Positions 26,382-37,250 of a stretch of DNA of 64,000 bases are shown piece after piece. The DNA lies in NCBI RefSeq assembly GCF_032062135.1, contig NC_092861.1, forward strand, positions 59,628,688 through 59,692,687, given 5' to 3'. The position numbers were made by a program, and so were the translations under genes. This DNA comes from Pyxicephalus adspersus (taxonomy: Eukaryota; Chordata; Amphibia; Anura; Pyxicephalidae). Every line of letters starts with the position of its first letter. Positions within the stretch are counted from its first letter, which is position 1. The notes under the pieces are model-generated. The model was not told the DNA's origin and searched no databases. It was given only the letters and a program-made list of their open reading frames with translations.

Positions 26382-28463
26382 CTGAAAAAAAAAAAAAAAG
26401 TTAAAAGTTAGTTCACAAGGCTACATAAGGTTGTATTTTTTATATTTTTATAACTAAAATAAAACAGAATGAAGGGGGAATTTTGGGTCGAAAGAACCCC
26501 TCTTGGATGTCACTAAAACAAGTGTCTCTATCCCATTATTGTTGTTCTGCTGATATTTTGGATTTCACGTCACTCTACCAGTGACAAAGTGGTAAATCCA
26601 ACTAATGGGAACAAAGACAGCAATCAAAACCTGGCAAAGATAAAAATAAATACCCAATACTTTAAAGATGTTTAGATTTTAGATACCCTTTCATTTTAGC
26701 CCACTAGTAAATCTTATATAGTATTTCAGCCGTGTTTTTTATACTTTATGCGAGCTGTTTTGCCATCACCTTGTACAAGCCTGGGCTAGTCCTGAAGGGT
26801 GATATGACACCCCACAGGAAGAGCACAGGCAATGCATTTGTTCCTTTTTATTTCAATGAGAAAACAGCTCATTGGATTTCTAGCTGCATACCGCTTGTTA
26901 AACAGTGACATCATTGCCCGCTAAACGGGAACCAAAAGAATCTTATCAGCAATGAGATAAGAAAAGGCATGTAAAACACTGGACCATGGGTGGAGATTCA
27001 CTAAACTCTTTGTTATGTTAGCTTAGCAAACCTATGTACATGTCATAAAGCAAATTAATCGTCCAGCAACCCCCCTCTATTTAAACAGAAAACAAATTTT
27101 ACCATTTTCTACTTGTCCTGTGTATGCAGGAAATAGCCTTTTTAAACATGCCTAAATATATTTTAAAACATGTGCTTTATTATTATACAAATATAATCCA
27201 ATCTCCAGATTTATCTATATTTTTAAACCCAATATTGAATTACATGATTTTTTTTTATTAAGGAATGAAACAAATAGAGATTATAGAGTATTATATAGAC
27301 AGAGGATAAAACAACGTATGCACAAAATATACTAAAGATTTGTCAGCTACAATCAAAGATGACAGTATAACCCAAATAAACACCAAAACACTATAAACTT
27401 TAACAAAGAATAAAAACATAAATAAAAAACAGACAGACAATAAACTCACAGATCGAATATACATTAGAAAAAGGAGGAGGGAAGACTTCCAGAAAATGTA
27501 AACAAGCTTCTTATAAGGAAGCATTGAGCAGGATAGTTCAGGAGGAAATAGGATGTTGGGGTACAGGAAGCAGAAATGTTTACCAAGCTCAGCTGAAATA
27601 AACAGATACATGGACTGTGCACAGATCACAAGTCTGAACAATTAGCTGAGGCTTTATAGCAGAGGTCACCTTGTCCAGTAACACTTTGCTGGCAAAGCCA
27701 CAACCTCCCATCTCTCTATCTGATGGGATCTCTACCCAACATGACACCTCCATCGTACCACTGTACCCCATCACATAGGAAGAGAGCATGGCATTTCTCT
27801 GTCTCTAGCCCACCGATCACGTTATATGAACACCTACGCCTGATGAGCAACATCCATAATGCGGCAGCTTGGCATCCTAAGCCTGGGTGTTATTCAAGGC
27901 TCCTGTGTAAGAGAATACAGTGAGCCCCCCTCCTCCCTTCTATTGGGAACTGCGGGAAACAACAATACACCCATAGCGCCCTCTAGCGAGGACAGAAAAA
28001 AAGGGAAGCCAAGAACAAAACATCCTTCAGCCTCGGTAATTGGCAGGCTGGGATTCGGACATTTCATCCAGATACAAAGCTCAGCTGCTCCCGACTCTCT
28101 GTACTGACTGCCTGGGGGAGCTGGGACTAACTATAATAACTACAATGCTAATTATATGACTACATAGGCGCCGGTAATGGCACAGAGATATAACAATAAG
28201 GAGGTGCGAAGGGAGCAGAGAAGGAATGCCGGCCCTTCTCTCACAGCCGCAATGTCACCCTGGCAGCACACAAGGTGCGTCACTTTGCTTCCTCCACCGC
28301 CAGCGGCGCACTCTCCTCATATCACAGACTGCGGCTGGAGCTGCCAGCTCTGATCCCCTTACATCACCATTGCCACTAATGCGGGTGACATCCAATTCTG
28401 ACACTGTCATCCTCACAGCCGTACGTATTCTCATCATCGTGAGGAAAGCTCGGGTCCCATTAC
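26382..28463. other. ABCC5 intron 1 (if exon 1 is placed correctly)
   Basis: Reading frames on both strands at 27.3-28.1 kb resemble nothing I know. No splice-consistent exon is evident. Base composition becomes CpG-rich from about 27.9 kb onward. Confidence 0.45.
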
Positions 28464-28850
28464 CTGGCAGAGTACGAGCGCGGGCACCTAAGACTTAGTA
28501 GTTGCTTCCACTAACTCCAGTCCTCTGTCTTCCACTGCGGCTCTTCAACTCAGGAAAACAAGCAACCGGGCTTCGAGGCAGTCAGTGGAGAGACACACTG
28601 CGCATGCTCTGTAGTCTGAAAGAACGACAAGAACCCAAGGTACGATGGGAATGATAGGCATGAATGTAGCTGCCTGACTGTGCAGAATGGACCAGAGAAC
28701 TTCAGGTCCCATAATGCCGCGCGGGTGAGAAAGGCGTGACTGTACTGTCAAAAAAGACAGGGGGCGTGTCGTGATTCTAAGTTTACGCCCCTTTGCTCGT
28801 GCTGCGGCATCACCCTCTGGAACGTTCTGTTTGTACATCAAATCGAGGCC
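28200..28850. promoter_or_regulatory. CpG-rich block, ABCC5 promoter region
   Basis: CpG dinucleotides are far denser here than in the AT-rich flanks. The block sits at the 5' end of ABCC5 and holds no convincing coding exon. ORFs on both strands in it look like GC-driven shadows. I infer a CpG-island promoter without a TATA box. Confidence 0.5.
28464..28640 (-). promoter_or_regulatory. ABCC5: candidate ABCC5 non-coding exon 1 and core promoter
   Basis: On the minus strand a consensus donor CAG|GTAATG sits at 28458-28466 in a CpG-rich block, in phase with nothing coding, as expected for the non-coding first exon of ABCC5. An NRF1-like TGCGCATGC lies at 28599-28607 and GC-box-like motifs (GGGGGCGTG) near 28760. 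The 5' boundary is a guess. Confidence 0.45.
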
Positions 28851-29419
28851 ATTTTAGGCCTGGGTGTGACGGGGAGATGCTATTGTGTCTCCAGGACATG
28901 CAGTTTCTGACCAGTTACCCAGAGGCAGCATTTTTATGTCATCATTTCACTTGAAGGTCGTTCTCATGAACTGTATAGAAATATAAATATTGGTTCAGGC
29001 CTTTTTCCAAGAATATTAAGGACTAAGGAGAAACCAAAAAAAATGGACACCCTGACAGACAAGGTGTCATATTGGTGACAGAGTTTCACCTTGGTCATGT
29101 GTCCTAGGTTATTTGATGTCTTCTAAGGCAACAGCCAGGGCTGTATTTTATCGGTGAGTTTTAAATAAAGAGACCTAGCAAATTGGGGCAGCCTTTTAAC
29201 CCCTTTTGTTACGTTGTCCTACAGATAGGTAAATATGTTCATGAATCTTACAGCCCAAATAAAGTCTAAAGGTGATTAAAAACTAAAAAGACATGGACCA
29301 CTCCCACACACCTGCTGGCAACTTCTAGGCTTTTTCAGGTGTTTTGGTCCCCAGAGAAACCTGGCACATCCACTCCTTCACCCCTTTGTGGGAGTTACAT
29401 CATCGCAGCATAACCAATT
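28851..29419. other. intergenic spacer upstream of ABCC5
   Basis: No reading frame, RNA gene or repeat recognised. It ends at the left target-site copy of the LINE that follows. Confidence 0.6.
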
Positions 29420-29434
29420 AAATGGGCAAAGATC
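29420..29434. repeat. LINE target-site duplication, left copy
   Basis: AAATGGGCAAAGATC, matching AAATGAGCGAAGATC after the LINE tail with two differences. Confidence 0.65.
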
Positions 29435-32400
29435 GGAGTGTGGCTTGGCTATGGCGGCGGGAGCTGTGTCCCTCTGGAGGTAAGTGATATTTTTACAGTG
29501 ATCACCGGCAGATTGGCACTGCTAGTCACCTCCAGATGACAGAAAGGGAAGAAAGCAGCGGAAGCTCACAAGACTCCTGGACGAGCAAGTCTAATGAGGT
29601 ATTTTCCCCCAGAACACGCTGACTCTTTGGAATCGTCAGGTTCCAATATGGCACCCTAGCACACCTCGCAGCCACGTGAAGAGAGAAGACACAGAGATCA
29701 TGGCGTCCCTTGCTCCTGCTCCTACATACAGCCCGGGTCCTTCTTTTGCCTCCTCTCCAGCTTCACCACACGTAACAGCTTAGTCCCCTACCTGTTTTTC
29801 ACCAGCTAATCAACTGCCTCATGACCTGCAGACTCTTTTGCAGTTCATGCCTACTAAGTAGGATATATACTGCTTAGCCACCCATATTGAGGGATCTCTG
29901 AGGAGAGAGTCACTACAACAGCCAATCACCATAATGGATTCCAAGGTAATCACACTGGAAGCATCCACTACTCATCCACAATCCAGGATTATGGCACTGG
30001 AACACTCCCAACCCAAAGTAAGGTCATTGTTGACATCCTATTTTTTATTTGCTCCACACCAAGCGTGTAGGTTCAGTGTATCTCCATACCTTAACAAATG
30101 TCTCTGTAAATCACCTCCCTTAATGCCCGAGGTTTAAACTCTCCAACCAGGAGATCTATTCTACTAAATGACCTAACCAAGTCACGTTGTCAAATTGCTT
30201 TCCTACAGGAAACACATTTTAGACATGATAAACTCCCTAGTTTGTGTAATAGACAAATCCAGGTGGGATATCACAGTACTTCACCTGATTCAAAGTCAAG
30301 AGGGGTCAGCATTCTTTTAGCTAAGAACCTGCCATGGTCTCTCTTATCAATACCCTCTAACCTAGAAGGTAGATTCATCATTGTGCAAGGTAAAATAGAT
30401 GGTCATTTATTTACATTGACAAATCTATATCTTCCAAATTCCAACTGCCATTTTTGTAGCATGTTTTGACTATGTTCACAGAAATTGACACCGGTACAAT
30501 CATTAGGGGGTGACTTCAACATCACACTTAACCCAGCCCAAGATACTTCAAAAGGGCATTCACACTTACCGATCTCTTTTCATAAGAGATTGAAAGTATT
30601 ACTTCATGACCACCGATTAGTGGATATATGGCGAATCCAACATCCGGGAACCAGAGATTTCACCTTTCATTCCTCAGTACATAAAACCTTCCTCTTGTTC
30701 TGGACTCATAGATAGGGTCAATATCCTTATCCAACTCACATTGTTTTTCACTCAAAATGCTGGTACCACTAACCACTAGACTTAAAATATGCAGGACCAA
30801 GCAACTCAATGAGTTGCTTGCAGAACTGCATCAATTGGAGACAAAGCATAAAAGACAGCGCACGACTGAGTTGAAATTCAGGTTGTTCACAGTTAGAGAC
30901 CAAATTTATGCCTTACGCCAAGAGAAAGCTAAAACTCAAATACTTAACTGCAGACGCTACTATTATGAGCATGCTAACCATGTGGCAATGCTTTAGCCAG
31001 GGCGATTAACACGAAAAAAGCCTCCATGTACATACCCAGTATTAAGCACTCATCGGGCCGCGGAACCCATGCCACTGAGGATATAGCACAATCTTTTCAT
31101 GAGTACTATCACCACCTGTATAATTACAGACTGATGTTGATCCCAGCACCACTACAGTTAAGATAGAGGATATCAATGCTTATCTACAGGCAACTAATTT
31201 CCCTCGTATTTCGGATGATACTAAGGAGCTTTTAAATCAACCAATTAAACTTATTGAATTACAAAAAGCGATGCAGCGGGCTTCCTCCTTCAGAGCGCCG
31301 GGCCCATATGGCCTTGCTTTGGCATACTATAAAATAGTTTTTTAATGTATTAGGACCCCATTTAGTGGATGTCTTTTATTCCATTTCCCAATGTCATTTG
31401 GCCCTGAGAGATACACTGGCTGCACAAATCACGGTTCATTTGAAGCCAGACAAGGACCCACAGTCCTGTTCCAGCTACTGTCCTATTTCATTACTGAATA
31501 GTGACCTAAAACTTTTTGCGAGTATTTTAGCACATAGGCTGACACCCATATTGATTGAAATTTTACATCCTCACCAGAGGGGCTTCCTTCCCTTCCGAGA
31601 AGCTAGAGACAACACTACCCGCACTTTAAATATTACAGAATATGGACGGTCTCAAGATATCCTGCTCGTGTCTTTCCACATTTGCAGAAAAGGCACTTGA
31701 CCAGGTGGATTGGACCTTCCTGCATACCACACTGACACCCCTAGGACTGCCTGAGTGTTTTTTGCAATGGGTTTGAGCATTATATTCTTCTCCCACGGCA
31801 CAGATCAGATTAATTAGCAAACTGTCTCAGCCCTTCACTATTATGATTTGGACGAGACAGGGCTGCCCACTCTCCCTTATTCATTCTCACACTGGAGCCT
31901 TTCCTGCATAGGATATGATCTAATGGAGATGTGAAGGGAGTTAATATAGGCAACGTGAAACACAAGATTGCTGCTTATGCGGACAACTTGCTGTTCTATG
32001 TGACGTCCCCTGTTACGACGCTCCCAAATCTGTTAGTGAAATTCCAAAAAAATTGCAGAATTATCCAATTATAACATTTAACTTTTAATTTTTAAAAATC
32101 AGAGGCTTTGAACATTACAGTCACCAGGACGGTTCGGTCAGCAATAGCTCCATATTTCCCTGGGCCCCATCCTCAAGCACATATTTAGGCACCTGGATCC
32201 CATCCAACCTGACGCATGTCGTAGAGCTTAATTTTATTCCTCTGCTAAACACTGTCAGAAAAGACCTCCAAAAATGGAAGCAGTTGGCATTTACATGGTT
32301 TGGCAGATGCAACATTTTAAAAATGAACATGCCCAGGCTCTTAAAGCTGCTGCAGGCCTTACCGGTACTCATACCCTCTGCTGCCTTATTCAAATTAGAT

Positions 32401-33928
32401 CAGAATTTGTTAAATTTGTTTGGCAATCAGATAAACCTAGAGTTAGTGTTCAAACATTGAGATTTCCTAAGGTGAAAGGGGGTTTTGCGTTTCCCGATCC
32501 CACGCTATACCACAGAGCTGTACACTTTGCTAGACTCCTAAATTGGTGTACTAACAAACGTTTGAAGCTATGGATCAGTCTGGAAGATGTGACTTTGCCG
32601 ACTCCGATTGAAACATTGGCATGGGCTACTGAAACTGCCAAAATCATTATGAAAAGACACCCTATATTAGGGACAATACTAGCGGTTCTCTCCAAATACT
32701 TTAGCTCACAGGCTACTACCACATACTCATCCTCATTGTCACCTATATTAGGACACCCGGACTTCCCCACATGTATCTCTGAACCAGAATTCCGCCAATG
32801 GCATATGCAAGGGATATTTAGAGCTCTGCATTTTACACATGAAGGAACATGGATCCCTTTAACAACCCTACAAACAGAAAAAAAACAGCATTGAATAATT
32901 GGCGTACAATTTAACTTAGCTACATATTTAGATCATTCCCCAAGAGCACAGAATTACTGTAGCCAGCTACTGCCCCTAGAATCAGTATGCTTTTCGAGAG
33001 ACCCGCTTAGAGGTACTTTGTCCTACGCATATTAATTTCTACTGACTTCACTGACATCCAGCAAGAGGCGATGCTTTATTTCAGTCACAAAGCTTTCATT
33101 AGCAGCAAATATTAGAAGACTAATTGTAGGTTGGTAACTCGCTGGTACAGGACACCTGCTAAACTAGCTAGAATATTTCCCAATGTGAATGACACCTTCT
33201 AGAGATGTAACTCGGCGCCAGATATTTTGTTGCATGTTTTTTGGGACTGTTCAAAGGTAACACCCCTTTGGAGCGGTGTAGCAGAAATAGTTCACAAACT
33301 CACAGAGGTAGACGTTAGAAATAGACCTGAATTGTCACTCAGATTTCCAAGATGCCACGAAAACCATACAAGCGCTCATTGCTGCAACATTTGTTAAACG
33401 CAGCTAAGGTGTGCATACCTGCCAGTTGGAAATGTGACAAACCCCCAACCATTGGCCAATGGCTGTGGAGGATGGGGGACATCTATTGTGTGGAAGATAT
33501 GATGATCGGGGGTACCGATGATGTGGAAAAATGTATGAGGACATGGTTTAGCTGGATTCAGTTTAACACCAGGACAACATTCTTAGGTCAATTCAGAGTC
33601 TTCTTCACAGGCTATAGAGTGGTATATCCCATCTCTTTATACCTTTAAACTGAGGAGTGATGTATAGACAGCGACATAACTGCTTGGGCTCCCCCCCCCC
33701 CCCCCGACCCCTCCCCCTTCCTTATTATATTATATTTTATCTTTCCCATTTTCTAGTCTAAGAAACACAAAATGCACTGAGATACTCTGGATCTTAAATA
33801 ATTTTGATGTTGTGTAAATTATACATCAGTAATCTGTATGTATTTACATACGGTTTTTGTTTGTATTTGTTATGATAATAATGTTTGTCCTGAATGTATC
33901 TCAATAAATTTTTTTATTTTTTTTTTTT
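29435..33928 (+). mobile_element. degenerate L1/Tx1-like LINE, internally deleted
   Basis: About 4.5 kb, flanked by 15-bp near-identical repeats (29420-29434 and 33929-33943, two mismatches) that look like target-site duplications. In order: an ORF1-like coiled-coil scrap (about 29.7-30.03 kb), an AP-endonuclease region (30.1-30.5 kb, with LNARGLNSPTRRS and FLQETHF), reverse transcriptase blocks (31.4-32.0 kb), a C-terminal region (32.3-33.65 kb) and an AATAAA plus T-rich 3' end at 33.9 kb. Many stops and frameshifts break both ORFs. It is incapable of autonomous activity. Confidence 0.85.
30106..33648 (+). pseudogene. LINE ORF2 remnant (endonuclease, reverse transcriptase)
   Basis: Pieces in different frames: endonuclease N terminus with the LQETH motif (30106-30460); a GGDFNITLNP-like block (30.5 kb); RT fingers SYCPISLLNSDLKLFASILAHRL and HQRGFLPFREARDN (31.45-31.62 kb); palm motif with FSFDAEKALDQVDW-like remains (31.67-31.73 kb); TRQGCPLS (31.85 kb); and AYADNLLFY (31.97-32.0 kb), where the second catalytic Asp is Asn. 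The C-terminal domain with a Cys/His-type DILLHVFWDCSK block is at 33.21-33.26 kb. Confidence 0.85.
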
Positions 33929-33943
33929 AAATGAGCGAAGATC
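33929..33943. repeat. LINE target-site duplication, right copy
   Basis: AAATGAGCGAAGATC directly after the T-rich 3' terminus, pairing with 29420-29434. Confidence 0.65.
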
Positions 33944-34379
33944 ATCTGGAAGAAGAACAAAAGGTGGCAGTGCCTGGTGCTGGAACACAAACAGGCCACT
34001 CGGCTAGTTTTATGTTCTCAGCTTGGCATCTTTGATGGACTGATCCAACGATCACTAGGTATTTGGCCTCAACCCTCAGGGGAACAGCTCAGATGGCATT
34101 ATCGCCTGTTTCATAGCCTATGCTGCAAAACAGGACAAAGGCATCTTCTGCACAGCCTTTGCTTCCTACAGACTGGGTGGAGTACTCAGGAGCCATGGTT
34201 TGCTCCACATACATCCTTGTACCCAGAACACAGTCAAATGTCAAGCAGCTAGGTCTGAGCCCTGGTTTAAAGCAGGTACTGGTGTCTTGTTCAGGAGCTA
34301 GGGCCACAAAAAAAAGCTCCAGGTGCTAGGTTTGCCAAGCTGGTTCTTCACATGTGGGGTGTGGGGTCTGTTTTTTTTT
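33944..34379. other. spacer between the two LINE relics
   Basis: Short overlapping frames on both strands (33.98-34.33 kb) with no recognised domain. A T-run at 34,371-34,382 marks the boundary with the next relic. Confidence 0.5.
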
Positions 34380-34382
34380 TTT

Positions 34383-37250
34383 ACCTTTATAATAATTCCT
34401 AAGCTTTAGACTTTCCAAAGCAGACAAATGAGAGCTTCTCCACAAAGGCTGCACATCAAGAAGATATGAAGGAGATTAAGCAAGATGTTCCTGGTTTATC
34501 CTTTAAGGTGGAGACTGGAGCCTGAAAAACAGTTCCCGGAGGCAAGAGTGTCTTAGCTGGAGTTGTCCAGGATCCAGTGTGATAATAAATCTCAATTCTC
34601 ATAAATTGTTATTCAAAAATTTTTTGGGGAATCCTCCACTGACCCCACAATGAATTGGATAGAGCCCATCATACTTTAGGTCCAAGACCCACCGATCATT
34701 GAGAGTGCATTTTACAATATTAAAAAGCTTAATATGCATGTGGCCTGGGATAAAGGCCCTAACAACTTTGTTGGAGCCAACCTTACCTTGCTTCCAGACA
34801 TTTTCAGTGCTTTGGATATTTAGAGATATCTACTGAGCAAATTTTGTAAATACAAGAATTAGCATCGGAGCTTCACAATATACCTGACTATCAAACAATA
34901 CGAAGACTCCTTCTCAGCACCAGATTTATCTTGACACCAGGGTCTTCTGTGGCCCACCAGAGAATCGCCCAAGGCCAGAACCTTGACTGAGGAACATGTT
35001 CTACTGCTTTTCATGTTGTTAGGAGAGTCCTGGTAAAAATTTGGCAATGGAGGATAGTATTGGAGGGTTTGAGCCCAAAATAGTTTATTTATTTTGTGGG
35101 GGGAATCTTCTGGCTTTACACATACCTTATATTTGTACACTATTATATTGTTTGCCATGTGTTGACGTGCACATTCATTTAAAAAAATTCCCATACTTCA
35201 GATGTTGCTTCTCCTGAGTGTATGGACTTGGTGGGAGAATTCATGCATGATTTGGCATTTACACATTCCTCCATTATTTGTATTACCTAGCCTGAGGCTT
35301 TCAGTAGAGATTGTGAGTGGTTTAGTCACCCATTTAGAATAATTGGTAGTTTTTGTGGGTTTCTTCCAATTTCTTTTCTTATGCTCATTCTTTAGTACTT
35401 TTTACTAAATACTCTGTCCCCTCTCATTTGATTTGTCATTTTTGTTTCCTTTTTTCTCTGTCATCTCTCTTTCTTTCCTTAGGCGGGTTCTCTGTATTTT
35501 TTGTCCACTCCTTTCTCAGTTGTTTACTTTTTCCATCTTTGTTTTTTTCTCTATCCCATGTCCCTCAATCACGTGGGAATGTTGGATCAATAAATACGAA
35601 TGGCTAACACTACTGTTGTTTTTCCTAATGGTAAAAGTTTTCACATCTCAGAGAAAAGGATGATAAAATTATCAGATATAAAAGGTCAAAAAGCAGATGT
35701 TGTATCCCTACTGGAGAACCACTTCTGTTCAGCTAACATTCAGTGCTTTGTAAACTTTATTTTTCAGGAGGGGTTATTACAGTTCTGCAACCTACTCTAA
35801 GGCTGCGTACACACCTGCAATAATTGTCGTTGGAAATGAATGATCCACGACAGATCCTTCAATAATTGTTAACAAAAAAAGTGCACAATGACTGACCAAC
35901 GACTCCAACGACTGAGGAATCTCGCTGTAAACGAACCACCCTTCCGGCGGATCTGATTGGGCGACTATCGTTCTTAATCTATTGTGTGTACGGTTGTTCA
36001 GTGATCGTGGATTGTTCTGTGATATACTCTCCTGTACATGTCACTTGGTGCATCGTTTGAACGATCGTATCTAGTGTGTGTACATTATTGGTGGATTATA
36101 TTTGAAAGATCGTATCGTTACAGCATGTACAGAATTGTGCACAATATGATCGTTCAAAATATTCAGGAATAATCGTTGATGGTACGTTTTCAAACAATAA
36201 TTATTGCACATGTGTACCTAGCCTAAGACAAGGGTTATGAGTATGAGGGTATGTGGTGAGGATGGTAGATCACTGTTAATTTGGGGCTCTACCATAATCA
36301 AATGGTTACCCTAGCCACAGTTTACCTTCCTAACGTGGGCCAAGTGTCTTTTCTAAAACAAATCCTGAAGATTTCAGTGAGGGGGGAGGGTCTTTAATTT
36401 TGCTCTTGAAGCAGGAACTGATATGTCCCACAATGTTTTAACTTAAGCAGTGTTTTGCAGTCACCAACTTTTTGACATATGGAGGTTATTTCAAGCTTCT
36501 GATGGAATGTCTTCAACGGAGTGGACTGAGCCTTCATGACTGCTACCCACACTATTTTGTGGGTGTTATCCTGTATCACTTTGATTAATTCTAGTCTCTC
36601 AGTGGTAGTAGGAGCAAACCGTCATGTCTCATTCTATTTGTCTATATTCAATATGACAAGGCAAGGCTGTCCTTTATCTCCTTTGATTTTTATCCTCACC
36701 CTAGAGTTTTTTCTCTGTACTATTTGACAGAACCTGGACATAAGGGAAGGTGTCCAAGGGAGGAGTATTGCACAAGGTAGTGGCATATGCAAATTGACTC
36801 ATCTCCTTTATTACAAACTTCTCAGAATTGGTTCCAGGATAGCTATCAGTGTTTAATAGATACGGTGAATTTTTAAAATAATTTTTTGTACATCTGAAGT
36901 TTTCAGTTTGTACCAGTTTGCTCTTTTTTTTTCTTTAAAATGGAGTAGTTAAGCCATTGAATATCTGGGCACTTTTATCCTCATAGAGATCATATGCTGT
37001 ATGCACATGTTTATTTTTCCTTCCTAACTGTACACATTGAAGTCGGGGTTGCAAGGGATGGACCTCTTTTACCTTTATCTGGTCAGTTTTAATCCAAACA
37101 TTACACAGGAAGTACCCAGCTCACTTTAAAGCTATCCTAGAAAAACTAACCAATCTTTTTCAGCTTTTAAAGTTTTTTTTTCATGTTTCAGCAGTGGAAT
37201 TCAACACAGAGAGATGCAAATAATTGTTACAGTTGTCCTAAATATCAATG
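34383..37250 (+). mobile_element. second L1/Tx1-like LINE relic, interrupted by a MITE
   Basis: Fragments in sense order: ORF1-like text (EDMKEIKQDVPGLSFKVE at about 34.46 kb and GANLTLLPD at about 34.77 kb), an endonuclease N terminus (35.6-35.78 kb, SDIKGQKADVVSLLENHF), then after the inserted element a VTLATVYLPNVGQ-like block (36.30 kb) and RT motif TRQGCPLSPLIFILTLE (36.65-36.71 kb). Stops and frameshifts are everywhere. The ends are not sharply defined and no target duplication was found. Confidence 0.7.
35801..36223. mobile_element. foldback MITE, TAA-flanked family H (copy 2)
   Basis: Left end GGCTGCGTACACACCTGCAA pairs with right end GCACATGTGTACCTAGCC as terminal inverted repeats. 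Both sides carry TAA (35798-35800 and 36224-36226), the 3-bp TWA duplication typical of PIF/Harbinger elements. It is inserted into the second LINE relic and is therefore younger. Non-coding, about 423 bp. Confidence 0.8.

Noticed and set aside
28226..28841. Open frames on both strands in the CpG-rich block
   Set aside because: High GC reduces stop codons. No homology recognised, and the block fits a promoter with a non-coding exon better.
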